From: an uncultured Bacteroidaceae bacterium
GTDB lineage: Bacteria > Bacteroidota > Bacteroidia > Bacteroidales > Bacteroidaceae
Assembly: GCA_934426255.1 (NCBI GenBank)
Contig: CAKRYD010000001.1
Coordinates: forward strand, 106,114-170,113
DNA: 64,000 bases
Direction: 5' to 3'
Shown here: piece after piece, positions 16,896 through 26,591 of the stretch
Position numbering within the stretch: the stretch's first letter is position 1
Layout of the letters: each line of letters opens with the position of its first letter
Notes under the pieces: generated by a model
Told to the model about the DNA's origin: nothing
Database searches by the model: none
What the model saw: the letters and a program-made list of their open reading frames with translations, nothing else
Position numbers and translations under genes: made by a program

Positions 16896-17600
16896 TTAAT
16901 TCTTCAGGTAATAGCTGACACTGGTGACCACACGCACTTTCTTTATCCATGGTGTGTTGTTGTCACGGTTGTCGATGCTGAAATAGCCCTGACTGGCTTT
17001 TCTTATCTTGCCGAGCTTGCTGCCCGAGTCTTTGGCAAACTTTTCTGCGGCCTCGCGGGCATTTTTGGTCGATGCCTCGATCATGGCCGGCTTAATCTTG
17101 TCAAGTCCGGTATATTCGTAGCTGAGCTGGTTGGCATCATAGTCGTTGTTGACGATGGAGATGCCCTCACGTATAAGCTCGGGTATGCGGTAGGTGAGCT
17201 CGCGAACCGTCTGTACTTTCTTGGTAGACACGGTGATGCACATCTGTATCATGTAGCGTGTCTTGATGTTGTCGGGCTTGTAGTCGGTGGCGTTGTAGTC
17301 GGTCACGCGCGGTGCCGAGCTGGCAATGTCTTCGGGAGCTATGCCTGCTTTGGTGAGAAAGCTGATGATTTTGTGCTTGGCTTCGTCGGCATTGACATAG
17401 AGAATGTCCAGGTCGTTGCCGAAAGCCTTGTAGCTGATGGGCCACGTTGCCTTGTCGGCATTGACGATACGTTCGGAAAATCCGCGCACGTCTACACTGC
17501 GGTCGCGTTCGGCCATTGAGTCAAAGCCTTCATAGATGAGCAGGCCGGCAAACAGCAGGCCCACGGCAAGGATGATGGATTCAGTCCTAAGATTTTTCAT
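16896..17600 (-). CDS. SIMPL-domain protein (DUF541 family)
   Basis: This 234-aa protein has an N-terminal membrane anchor or uncleaved signal (ESIILAVGLLFAGLLIYEGF) followed by a SIMPL/DUF541 domain. Family cues are VDVRGFSERIVNADKATWPI at its start, the central TRYMIQMCITVSTKK, and KNAREAAEKFAKDSGSKLGK near the end. Proteins of this family are periplasmic or membrane-attached; one E. coli member (YggE) is tied to oxidative stress, but no activity is known. The frame opens 8 codons earlier, but that start falls inside the -7 element at 17621-17629, so the ATG at 17600 is used. Confidence 0.82.
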   Translation of the reverse strand: MKNLRTESIILAVGLLFAGLLIYEGFDSMAERDRSVDVRGFSERIVNADKATWPISYKAFGNDLDILYVNADEAKHKIISFLTKAGIAPEDIASSAPRVTDYNATDYKPDNIKTRYMIQMCITVSTKKVQTVRELTYRIPELIREGISIVNNDYDANQLSYEYTGLDKIKPAMIEASTKNAREAAEKFAKDSGSKLGKIRKASQGYFSIDNRDNNTPWIKKVRVVTSVSYYLKN

Positions 17601-17620
17601 GACTTGTGCATTTAGTTGTC

Positions 17621-17629
17621 GCAAAGATA
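17621..17629 (-). promoter_or_regulatory. Promoter of the SIMPL gene (-7 element)
   Basis: The minus strand reads TATCTTTGC with TTG exactly 20 bp upstream at 17650-17652. It rules out the longer SIMPL start. Confidence 0.72.
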
Positions 17630-17692
17630 CGCTTTCTTTTTATTCAAGTCAAGTTTTGAAGCAAAAAATGCACGGCTTCTCAATTAATTTTA

Positions 17693-17700
17693 TACTTTTG
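17693..17700 (+). promoter_or_regulatory. Possible promoter of the FkbM gene (-7 element)
   Basis: The sequence TACTTTTG matches TAnnTTTG and lies 17 bp before the FkbM start. No TTG is found at the -33 distance. It is divergent from the SIMPL promoter in the same short gap. Confidence 0.4.
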
Positions 17701-17717
17701 TAAGCGTAAAACCGAGA

Positions 17718-18650
17718 ATGACAATGAGTAGCGGCTTCCGAATTTTTGACTGGCTCTATGTGTGTCTGCTGAAGGCTGTGCGGCCTTGCGACAGGCAGGG
17801 CTCGCCCATTAGGCACCGTCGCCGCAAGATACGCAATGAAGTGCTCGGCTATTACAAGGCTCATCCCACGGCCGATGCCACCCTGCAGAGTGCCCTGGAC
17901 TACTTGAGGAAAAGGCCTGATGCCGTGTTCTTTCCCGACAGGTTTCGTGACAAATACGACTATCGCACCACAACGATACACTACGACCAGGAGGGCACAC
18001 CCTACTGGCCGATGGCAGCAGACAAGCGGCTCTACTTCCTGCCCGACACCTACCGGACGGTGCAGAGAGCCGTCACGTGCATGCGAATGGAGCAGGATGC
18101 CGATTCGCCCCACCGTTTTCTGGTGCCCGGATTCGACGTGGACGAAAACGACATCATTGCCGATGTGGGCTGTGCCGAAGGGCTCTTCTCACTGATGTGT
18201 GTCGACAGGGTGAAACGCATCTACCTCTTTGAAAGCGACCCTGTGTGGATCAACATCCTGTGCAAAACCTTCGGCATATGGCTCGACAAGGTGAAAATAG
18301 TGTCGCAACCCCTGTCCGATCACGATGGGGATGGCTGCATGCGCCTCGACACCTACTTCAGAAAAGAAGGCGTAGTGCCCACCTTCGTCAAGCTCGATGT
18401 GGAAGGCCGCGAGTCAGAGATGCTCGAAAGCCTCTCGGGGCTGCTCGACGAGGGCCACCCCATGAAGATAGCGGCATGCACCTACCACCGGCAGGAAGAA
18501 TATGAAGAGCTGCAACGCTATGCACAGGGCCGTGGCTACAGAAGCTGCCACAGCAAAGGGTGGATGCTCTTCGGCCTATACGACAGACCCCATCCTCCCT
18601 ATTTCCGCAGGGGCATCATCAGGATATGGGCCAATGAAAAAAAGGAATAA
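17718..18650 (+). CDS. FkbM-family methyltransferase
   Basis: This 310-aa protein has a class I SAM-dependent methyltransferase core at about 140-260. The glycine-rich motif I is IIADVGCAEGLFSLM, motif II is RIYLFESDPVW, and the FkbM hallmark is TFVKLDVEGRESEMLESL. FkbM enzymes often O-methylate sugars of surface glycans or secondary metabolites; the substrate here is unknown. The first 130 residues are not part of the core and carry no recognised motif. It is followed by the cytidylyltransferase gene after 12 nt, consistent with a shared role in surface polymer synthesis. The start could also be the ATG at 17724. Confidence 0.8.
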   Translation: MTMSSGFRIFDWLYVCLLKAVRPCDRQGSPIRHRRRKIRNEVLGYYKAHPTADATLQSALDYLRKRPDAVFFPDRFRDKYDYRTTTIHYDQEGTPYWPMAADKRLYFLPDTYRTVQRAVTCMRMEQDADSPHRFLVPGFDVDENDIIADVGCAEGLFSLMCVDRVKRIYLFESDPVWINILCKTFGIWLDKVKIVSQPLSDHDGDGCMRLDTYFRKEGVVPTFVKLDVEGRESEMLESLSGLLDEGHPMKIAACTYHRQEEYEELQRYAQGRGYRSCHSKGWMLFGLYDRPHPPYFRRGIIRIWANEKKE

Positions 18651-18662
18651 CCAACCATCAAC

Positions 18663-19394
18663 ATGCAGGAACAGAAAAACATTGCCGTCATATTTGCAGG
18701 AGGAAGCGGGCGCAGGATGAACTCAGGTGCGCGGCCCAAGCAATTTCTGGAACTACACGGCAAACCCATCATTATATATACACTTGAGCTCTTCGACAGC
18801 CATCCCGAGATCGACGCTGTCTATATAGCGTGCATCGAAGAGTGGATACCTTATCTGCGAAAACTCACCGAACGCTACGGCCTGAGCAAGATAGCAGCCA
18901 TCGTGCCCGGTGGACCCACAGGGCAAGACAGCATATACAACGGCTTGAGAGCCGCTGCTGCAACCAACAGCCCCGAGGACACCATCGTGCTGATACACGA
19001 CGGAGTGCGTCCACTCATCAATGCCGAAGTCATCACTGACAACATAGCCACGGCAAGAGCCAAAGGCTCCTGCATCACCTGTGTGCCGGCCATCGAAACA
19101 TTTGTTGTACGCAACGCAGAGGGCAACTACGACATACCTTCGCGTGCAGATTCACTCATCGCACGTGCACCTCAGACATTTCGCCTTGCCCACATCCTAC
19201 AGGCTCATGAGCAAGCCCGGCGGGAGGGCCGCCACGACTATATCGACTCGTTGACCCTCATGTCGCACTACGGAGCCTCCATATGCACCATATTGGGACC
19301 CACGGAGAACATCAAAATCACCACACCTACCGACTATTTCATCTTCAAGGCCATCGTAGAGGCCCGCGAAAACTCCAGCATATTCGGAATATAA
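18663..19394 (+). CDS. IspD/TarI-family cytidylyltransferase
   Basis: This 243-aa nucleotidyltransferase moves CMP from CTP onto a sugar-alcohol phosphate. The nucleotide-binding loop is FAGGSGRRMNSGARPKQFLE and conserved blocks include LIHDGVRPLI, ARAPQTFRL and ENIKITTPTDY. IspD would make CDP-methylerythritol for isoprenoids; TarI and related enzymes make CDP-ribitol or CDP-glycerol-like donors. The FAGG start of the loop and the nearby FkbM gene lean to a polymer role, but a genuine IspD cannot be excluded without knowing whether another copy exists in the genome. Confidence 0.8.
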   Translation: MQEQKNIAVIFAGGSGRRMNSGARPKQFLELHGKPIIIYTLELFDSHPEIDAVYIACIEEWIPYLRKLTERYGLSKIAAIVPGGPTGQDSIYNGLRAAAATNSPEDTIVLIHDGVRPLINAEVITDNIATARAKGSCITCVPAIETFVVRNAEGNYDIPSRADSLIARAPQTFRLAHILQAHEQARREGRHDYIDSLTLMSHYGASICTILGPTENIKITTPTDYFIFKAIVEARENSSIFGI

Positions 19395-19446
19395 TCCCCT
19401 TAACGCAACATCAACATCCCAAGAAACATACACCAAGCATTTAGAA

Positions 19447-22400
19447 ATGAATAAAAGAATCCTGTGCAGTCTCCTGACAACCCTGATAAGCGTGGGTTGC
19501 CTTTTGGCCGCAACAACCAAAGCACCCCGTGTCGAAATAGGCCGCATGACGGTAGAGTATGAAACAGCACCCCTGGGCCTGGACATGCAGCACCCACGCT
19601 TCAGCTGGCAGATGAAGGCAGCCCAAGGCCAACGTGCATGCCGACAGACAGCCTATCGCATCCGTGTTGCCGACGACAAAGGCACACCCGTGTGGGACAC
19701 AGGCCGCCGCAAAGGCTCCGCGTTTATCAACATAGCCTATGACGGACAGCCGCTGAAGCCATCGACCCGCTACACCTGGACACTCACAGTGTGGAACAAC
19801 AAAGGTTCCAAACATGAGAAATCGTCGACCTTTGAAACCGGACTGATGAGCAGCGATGCCCTATATGCAGGGTGGGCGGGTGCACAGTGGATAGGCGGAG
19901 ATGACGACAGTCGGGTGCTCTATGCCCCTTATCTGAGTGTCTTCAGACTATGCTGCACCGTGCAACTCGATGCAGCTTCAGGCACGGAACGTGCCGGACT
20001 GGTATATGGAGCCAACGAGGAACGAATGGCCGATGCCAACAAAAACCTCTATCACATGCAACGGGGCTACAACGAAAACTATTGTGAGGCAGAGCTCGAC
20101 ATACGCGGGGTCAAAACCGGAAAAGAGGCACATCTCAATGTCTATCGTGTGGGCTACCATCCCTCAGATAACGCAGACAAACCCCTGACAAGCCTCGCGA
20201 TTCCGGCACAGCTGCTCAACAAAGACAACCAATATGAGCCCCACAAAATAAGCATATCCTCGGCAACCGGAACTACCGTGTTTGCCTTCGACGGACAAGA
20301 AATAGGCGCAGTGCAGCTCAACCCCATGGGCAACAGCGGCGACTTTATCTCGTTTCCCGCATTGTGTGATATAGGCTTCCACCTCAGAGAAAAGCAAAAG
20401 GCCGTGTTCTCGGATGTAGAGGTACGCAACTACCGTTCGCCATCCAACGTGCTGGCATCCTACAGGGAGAAGACCACCTATTCAGGGGGTGACAAAGGCT
20501 TGCTGCATACTTTCGACCCGAGCAGAAACACCATGACCATGCTCCGCTCCGAATTTGCTGCCAACAACGGCATAGCACGGGCACGGCTCTATGTCACCGC
20601 ACGCGGCATATATGACATATACATGAATGGAAAGCGGGTCAACACAGACTTCTTCAACCCGGGGCTGACACAATACAACAGGACACATCTGTATCAGACC
20701 TTCGATGTCACGCCATTCATCACCTCGGGCCGCAATGCCCTGGGAGCCGTCCTGTCGGAAGGATGGTGGAGCGGCGGCATCACCTATACGCCTGAAAACT
20801 GGAACATGTTTGGCGACCGTCAGTCATTGCTCACCAAACTCGTCATCACCTATAAGGACGGACGCGAGCAAACCATAGTCAGCCGTCCCGAAGACTGGAG
20901 CTATAGTGTTGACGGGCCTCTGGTATATGGCAGCTTCTTCCAAGGCGAAGTCTATGATGCACGCCGCGAGGCTGCCTGTCGGGGATGGGCAGAGCCGGGC
21001 TTCGACGACACGGCATGGAAACCGGCAAAAAGCATCGGACTGGAAGGCAATGTGGCTACCGTGGGACTGCAGGCCGACTATTCGCACATGAAGCTGTTGT
21101 CACAAAACGGGCTGAAAGTGGCGGCCATCGACACACTGACGGCAGTGGGCATGGACGAAGTGAAGCCGCATCTCTATGTCTATGATATGGGACAAAACAT
21201 GGCTGCTGTGCCGAGGCTTCGCTTCTCGGGACTGAAACCGGGCACTGTGGTGCGCATCCGTTTTGCCGAAGTAAAGTATCCTTCATTGCCCGCCTATGCC
21301 GGCAACGAAGGAATGATAATGCTTGAGAACATCCGCTCTGCACGTTCGCAAGACATCTATATAGCCAAAGGAGGTGACGAGGAATTCCTGCCGCGTTTCA
21401 CCTTCCACGGATTTCGCTACATGGAAATATCCGGACTTGATGCACCGCTGCCACTCGACAAGGTGCAGGCAGTGGCTCTCTCGTCGCTCACATCCATGAC
21501 GGCCGGCTATCACACCTCTAACGACAAAGTGAACCGTCTGTGGGAAAACATCCAATGGTCTGCACGCTCCAACTTCCTTTCTATCCCTACAGATTGCCCG
21601 CAACGCAACGAACGTTTGGGTTGGGCCGGCGACATCTCAGTGTTCTCTCGCACGGCAACCTACCTCGCACATGTACCGGCCTTCCTGAGAAGTTACCTGC
21701 GTTCTATGCGCGATATACAGCCGGCCGACGGACGTTTCCCTGACATCGCACCTTTGGGTGGAGGTTTCGGTGGCCTGCTTTGGGGCAGTGCCGGCATCAC
21801 GGTGCCCTGGGAATGCTTCCGGCAATATGCTGACACGGCACTGCTGGCCGAACACTATCCGGCTATGAAACGCTACATCTCATACATACGTGACCATTAT
21901 ATCGACAAGGCAACCGGCATCATCGTGCAGATGCACCAGGGGGGTGATCTGGGCGATTGGCTGAGTCTGGAATATGACAGATGCGACAAATCACTGCTTT
22001 GGGAGTGCTATTTCATCTACGATCTCGACTTGATGGCACGCATGGCATCCGTGTTGGGATTCAAGGAAGACGCGCAAGAGTATGCCCGTCTGGCAGGAGA
22101 ACGCCGTGCATTCTTTAAACGCACATATCTGCAGCCCGGCACATTGAAGACTGTATTCTCAGACTTTGTGCCCGAAAGAAAGGGACAGCTCGTTGATATA
22201 CAAACGTCATATGTGCTTCCATTGGCTTTTGGCATTGTCGACGATGCAGACGCAAAGGTGCTTGCGAAGCACCTGGCTGCAACCGTCACCCGCGCCAACA
22301 AGACCGACCAGGGTCGCGCCTGTGAACCCTACAGCCTTATGACCGGCTTCATCGGAACAGCATGGATTAACCGTGCACTCTCAGACAACGGACATTCCGA

Positions 22401-22938
22401 CCTGGCTTACCGCTTGCTTCAGCAAACTACATATCCCTCATGGCTCTATTCGGTAGAGCAGGGGGCAACTACTATATGGGAACGCCTCAACTCATACACA
22501 CATGTAGATGGATTCGGCGGCAATAACAGCATGAACTCGTTTAATCACTACAGCTTTGGTGCCGTAGGTTCGTGGATGATCAACTATTCCGCAGGCATCG
22601 AAAGCGAACCCGATTCACCGGGAATGGCTCATTTTATATTGCGTCCACAGACAGATCCCACCCGGCAGATAACGAATGTTGACGGATATGTCAGTGCTTT
22701 GGCCGGTGACATACGCAGCAGCTGGAAAACAGCAAACGGCATAGCAGAGTATCGGCTGACGGTTCCGGCCAACACTTCGGCCACACTGTATCTGCCGTTG
22801 CCGCAAGGAAGTACATTGCGTGAAGCAGGCAAGGAGGTGAAGACCAAAGGCAAAGGATTCAAGCTATTGGAGAGAAAAGACGGCAAAGTAAAAATAGATC
22901 TGCAGTCGGGTGACTATTGCTTCGAGGTGATTCCCTGA
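19447..22938 (+). CDS. GH78-type alpha-L-rhamnosidase, secreted
   Basis: This 1163-aa protein has a signal peptide (about 1-22). N-terminal beta domains follow, with TRYTWTLTVWNNKG and the galactose-binding-like region LSEGWWSGGITYTPENWN. The (alpha/alpha)6 catalytic barrel lies at about 690-1040, and a beta domain closes the protein. The catalytic block is SIPTDCPQRNERLGWAGDIS; most relatives have Asp where this has Asn (QRNER). GPLVYGSFFQGEVYDARRE matches the rhamnosidase N-terminal family. It removes terminal L-rhamnose from plant or bacterial glycans, probably in the periplasm. There is no T9SS tail. No SusCD pair is adjacent, so it is not in a classic polysaccharide utilisation locus. 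Confidence 0.9.
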   Translation: MNKRILCSLLTTLISVGCLLAATTKAPRVEIGRMTVEYETAPLGLDMQHPRFSWQMKAAQGQRACRQTAYRIRVADDKGTPVWDTGRRKGSAFINIAYDGQPLKPSTRYTWTLTVWNNKGSKHEKSSTFETGLMSSDALYAGWAGAQWIGGDDDSRVLYAPYLSVFRLCCTVQLDAASGTERAGLVYGANEERMADANKNLYHMQRGYNENYCEAELDIRGVKTGKEAHLNVYRVGYHPSDNADKPLTSLAIPAQLLNKDNQYEPHKISISSATGTTVFAFDGQEIGAVQLNPMGNSGDFISFPALCDIGFHLREKQKAVFSDVEVRNYRSPSNVLASYREKTTYSGGDKGLLHTFDPSRNTMTMLRSEFAANNGIARARLYVTARGIYDIYMNGKRVNTDFFNPGLTQYNRTHLYQTFDVTPFITSGRNALGAVLSEGWWSGGITYTPENWNMFGDRQSLLTKLVITYKDGREQTIVSRPEDWSYSVDGPLVYGSFFQGEVYDARREAACRGWAEPGFDDTAWKPAKSIGLEGNVATVGLQADYSHMKLLSQNGLKVAAIDTLTAVGMDEVKPHLYVYDMGQNMAAVPRLRFSGLKPGTVVRIRFAEVKYPSLPAYAGNEGMIMLENIRSARSQDIYIAKGGDEEFLPRFTFHGFRYMEISGLDAPLPLDKVQAVALSSLTSMTAGYHTSNDKVNRLWENIQWSARSNFLSIPTDCPQRNERLGWAGDISVFSRTATYLAHVPAFLRSYLRSMRDIQPADGRFPDIAPLGGGFGGLLWGSAGITVPWECFRQYADTALLAEHYPAMKRYISYIRDHYIDKATGIIVQMHQGGDLGDWLSLEYDRCDKSLLWECYFIYDLDLMARMASVLGFKEDAQEYARLAGERRAFFKRTYLQPGTLKTVFSDFVPERKGQLVDIQTSYVLPLAFGIVDDADAKVLAKHLAATVTRANKTDQGRACEPYSLMTGFIGTAWINRALSDNGHSDLAYRLLQQTTYPSWLYSVEQGATTIWERLNSYTHVDGFGGNNSMNSFNHYSFGAVGSWMINYSAGIESEPDSPGMAHFILRPQTDPTRQITNVDGYVSALAGDIRSSWKTANGIAEYRLTVPANTSATLYLPLPQGSTLREAGKEVKTKGKGFKLLERKDGKVKIDLQSGDYCFEVIP

Positions 22939-22994
22939 CACAGATAATAATAAAGGTATATCTGCCTGTTGAAAGCAGCATAAAAACAATTCAA

Positions 22995-24302
22995 ATGACT
23001 ATTTCAGAACTTTATGAGCACTATCTGGCATGTCATTCTGTGACGACTGACAGCCGTAACTGTCCGACAGGTTCCATCTTCTTCGCCTTGAAAGGAGATA
23101 AGTTTGACGGAAACCGCTATGCACAAAAAGCCTTGGACAACGGCTGTTCCTATGCAGTCGTTGACGAAGAGCAATATGCTCCGGAAGGTGACCGGCGCTA
23201 TGTGCTTGTGTCAGATGCGTTACAGGCATTGCAGCAGTTGGCCAATATGCACCGTCGGAACTTCCATCATCCTGTGATACAAATCACGGGAACGAATGGC
23301 AAAACCACGACAAAGGAACTGACGGCAGCCGTGTTGTCGAAGAAATATCAGGTGCTTGCCACCGAAGCCAACTACAACAATCACATCGGAGTTCCTAAGA
23401 CCTTGCTGCGGCTTACGGCAGAAGACAATATGGCCGTTATAGAGACAGGAGCCAACCATCCGGGGGAAATCAAAGCCTTGGCCGACATAGTGGAGCCCGA
23501 CTACGGCCTGATTACCAACGTGGGCCGGGCACACCTTGAGGGCTTTGGTTCCTTTGAAGGAGTGATACACACCAAGGGCGAGCTCTATGATTACTTGAGG
23601 CAAAAGGCCGGGAGCAAGGTGTTCATACATGGAGAAAACCCGTATCTCAACAACATATCCGCAGGACTGGAGCTGGTGAAGTATGGCGAACCGGGTCACG
23701 ATGACTATTTGGTGGAAGGCGAACCTTTGACATCCGACACTCCGTATCTTACAGGCCGTTGGCGCAAGGTGGGCGAAAAGCAATGGCATTATGCCGAAAC
23801 CCACCTGATAGGTGATTATAATATGTATAACATTCTGGCCGCAGCCTGCATAGGAACCTACTTCGGTGTGGACGGTGAAGACATAAACCGGGCCATCGAA
23901 GAATACGTTCCGAAGAACGATCGCTCTGAACTGCGAAACACGGATAACAACACACTGATAGTCGATGCCTACAATGCCAATCCCACCAGTATGAGGGCCT
24001 CTTTGCTGAACTTCATGGGAATGAAAGGTGACAATAAGATGGTTATACTGGGCGATATGGGTGAACTGGGCGATGCATCCGAGGAAGAACACCAGAAGAT
24101 AGTCGACCTCTTGAAGCAAAGTAACATAGCAACGGTATGGCTGGTTGGTGACAACTTCAGGAAGGCCAAGCATGAGTTCAGGACGTTTTCCAACGTAGAA
24201 GAGGTCGAAGATGAGCTTCATCATCGTCCCGTAAAAGGTCATTTCATCCTGATAAAAGGCAGTAACCGCACCCGGCTGTACCAATTGCCCGATTATTTAT
24301 AG
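22995..24302 (+). CDS. murF: UDP-MurNAc-tripeptide--D-Ala-D-Ala ligase
   Basis: This 435-aa Mur ligase adds D-Ala-D-Ala to the peptidoglycan precursor in the cytosol. VTTDSRNCPTGSIFFALKG is the N-terminal UDP-binding domain, ITGTNGKTTTKELTAAVL the ATP loop, and AVIETGANHPGEIKALADIV and LIVDAYNANPTSMRASL are MurF-type blocks. The frame is open 26 codons upstream into the end of the rhamnosidase gene, but the ATG at 22995 (MTISELYEHYL) matches family starts. It is isolated from other mur genes, as is common in Bacteroidales. Confidence 0.95.
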   Translation: MTISELYEHYLACHSVTTDSRNCPTGSIFFALKGDKFDGNRYAQKALDNGCSYAVVDEEQYAPEGDRRYVLVSDALQALQQLANMHRRNFHHPVIQITGTNGKTTTKELTAAVLSKKYQVLATEANYNNHIGVPKTLLRLTAEDNMAVIETGANHPGEIKALADIVEPDYGLITNVGRAHLEGFGSFEGVIHTKGELYDYLRQKAGSKVFIHGENPYLNNISAGLELVKYGEPGHDDYLVEGEPLTSDTPYLTGRWRKVGEKQWHYAETHLIGDYNMYNILAAACIGTYFGVDGEDINRAIEEYVPKNDRSELRNTDNNTLIVDAYNANPTSMRASLLNFMGMKGDNKMVILGDMGELGDASEEEHQKIVDLLKQSNIATVWLVGDNFRKAKHEFRTFSNVEEVEDELHHRPVKGHFILIKGSNRTRLYQLPDYL

Positions 24303-24326
24303 CATCATTGAAAAAAGAATCAAACC

Positions 24327-25241
24327 ATGTCTGATTTCGTATATACCGAGAACATAGTAAAACGCTTTGCCAATCATACGGCACTTGACGGTGTAAGCAT
24401 CCGTGTGCCACAAGGCAAGGTGTTCGGCCTTTTGGGACCCAACGGTGCCGGAAAAACCACCTTGATACGCATTATCAACCGTATCACAATTCCCGATGAG
24501 GGACGTGTCAGCTTCGACGGCCACACTTTGTGCGAAGAGGATATACTGAGAATCGGTTATCTTCCCGAAGAGCGCGGCTTGTATAAAAAGATGAAAGTGG
24601 GTGAGCAGGCAATCTATCTGGCTCGGTTGAAGGGACTTGATGAACGTGAGGCCCGCAGACGCCTGAAGGAATGGTTCGAGAAGTTCGACATCATGCCCTG
24701 GTGGAACCGCAAGCTGGAAGAGTTGTCGAAGGGCATGCAGCAAAAGGTCCAGTTCATCATTACCGTGCTGCACAGGCCGCCCCTGCTGATTTTTGACGAG
24801 CCTTTCAGTGGCTTTGATCCTGTCAATGCCGAACTGCTCAAACGCGAAATCCTCGAATTGCGCGATGAAGGTCATACCATCATGTTCTCCACCCACAACA
24901 TGTCGTCGGTCGAAGAGATTTGTGACGAGATGGCCTTAATCAATCATTCGAAGGTGGTGTTGCAGGGAACTGTAGAAGCCATCAGGAACAGCTATAAAGA
25001 CGATACCTATAAAGAGATAGTGATACCTTCTACACAGCGTTTGCCCGAGGATGTAGAGATTGTAAGTGACGAAGTGCGGCATGGCAGACGCATACTAAAG
25101 GTAGTGAAGCCACAGGGTCAGAGCAATTCAGCCTTTCTTGCCTACATAGGGAAGACGGCGGAGATACTCTCTTTCAACGAACTCCTGCCATCTATGAACG
25201 ACATATTTATACGTGCCGTTGCCGACAATGAATTGCATTAA
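24327..25241 (+). CDS. ABC exporter ATP-binding protein (NatA-like)
   Basis: This 304-aa ATPase has Walker A GPNGAGKTT, a signature reading LSKGMQQ, Walker B LLIFDEPFSGFDP and the switch STHNMSS. A C-terminal extension of about 80 residues (DUF4162-like) follows the ATPase core, as in NatA and similar exporters. It precedes its membrane partner by 21 nt. The pair should form an ABC-2 exporter; the cargo (Na+ in Bacillus NatAB) is not shown by the sequence. Confidence 0.9.
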   Translation: MSDFVYTENIVKRFANHTALDGVSIRVPQGKVFGLLGPNGAGKTTLIRIINRITIPDEGRVSFDGHTLCEEDILRIGYLPEERGLYKKMKVGEQAIYLARLKGLDEREARRRLKEWFEKFDIMPWWNRKLEELSKGMQQKVQFIITVLHRPPLLIFDEPFSGFDPVNAELLKREILELRDEGHTIMFSTHNMSSVEEICDEMALINHSKVVLQGTVEAIRNSYKDDTYKEIVIPSTQRLPEDVEIVSDEVRHGRRILKVVKPQGQSNSAFLAYIGKTAEILSFNELLPSMNDIFIRAVADNELH

Positions 25242-25262
25242 AACGACCAAATAAGCTGAGCC

Positions 25263-26567
25263 ATGAATAAAACCTGGATTATCATACAAAGAGAATTTGC
25301 TGTTCGCGTCAAGAAGAAATCGTTTATTCTGCTAACAGTCTTGATGCCTTTTCTGATAGCTGCCGTGGTGCTTGTCCCTGCTTTGCTGGGACAGCTTAAC
25401 GACAAGAAGCACAGCAAGGTGGCAATCATCGATGCCACGGGGATGTATGCAGACGTATTGCATAATACGGACAAAATAACTTTCGACAAGAAAAAGGCTG
25501 GAGATCTACAGAAAAACCGGATAAAGTCGCTTTTGGAAGACGGGGAAAAGCCCTACGATGCCGTGGTGGACATTTGTTCTCCCCTCGATAAGGCGGGTGC
25601 CGTGACGGTCTATTCCACTTCGGAAGTGCCTCACGATGTGGAAGAATATATCAATGCCCGACTGACAGAAAGGCTGCGCAATGACAAACTGCGTGCTTAT
25701 CACATCGCGGATGTCGAACAATTGCAGAAAGATGCCGGCGTGAAGTTCAAGGCACGTACCGTGAGATGGGACAAGGATGGCAACACAACCGTCTCGTCAT
25801 CCATGATAGCCGGGATGGTGGGTCTGGTACTTTCCTTGTTTATATATATGTTCATTCTCTCTTATGGCAGCATGGTCATGCAGGGCGTTATGGAGGAAAA
25901 GACCAACCGTATTGTAGAAATCATGGTCTCGTCTGTAAAGCCTTATCAGCTGATGTTCGGCAAAATTGCGGGTATAGCCCTGGTGGGCTTGTCGCAATTC
26001 TTTATATGGCTGTTGATGTTGGTATCCATATTTTCGATAGCGGGAGCTGCTTTCGGCCTGTCGATGAGTGGTGACATGCCGTCTACTGTGCCGCAAAGCA
26101 TGCCGGCAACCGACGAAATGGAGCTGCTGATGGTGCTGCAAGGAATGGACTTTGTCCAGATAGTAGTGCTTTTCATCCTTTATTTCATTGGCGGCTATCT
26201 GCTGTTTGCGTCGGTGTTTGCTGCGATAGGTGCAAGCATCAATGAGCAGCAGGATTCGCAGCAGTTCATGATGCCGGTCATCATTATCTTTGTATTTGCA
26301 TTGTATGCCGGTATGTTCAGCATGGAAAACCCCGACGGCCCGTTGGCTCTGTGGTGCTCGTTCATACCTTTCACATCACCGGTTGTCATGATGGTGCGTA
26401 TACCTTTTGATATACCTTTGTGGCAGGTAATACTTTCACTGCTGTTGCTTTATGGCACGTCGGCCCTGATAATATGGCTGTCGGCCCGGATATACAGAGT
26501 AGGCATCCTCATGTATGGCAAGAAGCCGGATATAAGGGAAATGCTCAAATGGATAACCTATAAATAG
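25263..26567 (+). CDS. ABC-2 type permease (NatB-like)
   Basis: This 434-aa membrane protein has an N-terminal membrane helix (SFILLTVLMPFLIAAVVLVP), a periplasmic domain at about 50-170, and five or six membrane segments at about 180-420. VMQGVMEEKTNRIVEIMVSS and QLMFGKIAGIALVGLSQF are typical of NatB/ABC-2 permeases. It pairs with the ATPase just upstream. Confidence 0.88.
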   Translation: MNKTWIIIQREFAVRVKKKSFILLTVLMPFLIAAVVLVPALLGQLNDKKHSKVAIIDATGMYADVLHNTDKITFDKKKAGDLQKNRIKSLLEDGEKPYDAVVDICSPLDKAGAVTVYSTSEVPHDVEEYINARLTERLRNDKLRAYHIADVEQLQKDAGVKFKARTVRWDKDGNTTVSSSMIAGMVGLVLSLFIYMFILSYGSMVMQGVMEEKTNRIVEIMVSSVKPYQLMFGKIAGIALVGLSQFFIWLLMLVSIFSIAGAAFGLSMSGDMPSTVPQSMPATDEMELLMVLQGMDFVQIVVLFILYFIGGYLLFASVFAAIGASINEQQDSQQFMMPVIIIFVFALYAGMFSMENPDGPLALWCSFIPFTSPVVMMVRIPFDIPLWQVILSLLLLYGTSALIIWLSARIYRVGILMYGKKPDIREMLKWITYK

Positions 26568-26591
26568 TACAAATATAAAAGACTGCGAATC

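Noticed and set aside
22017..22301. Minus-strand frames inside the rhamnosidase gene
   Set aside because: They are antisense shadows without start context or recognisable domains.
23220..24284. 354-aa minus-strand frame
   Set aside because: It is the shadow of murF, which has unmistakable motifs in the plus frame.
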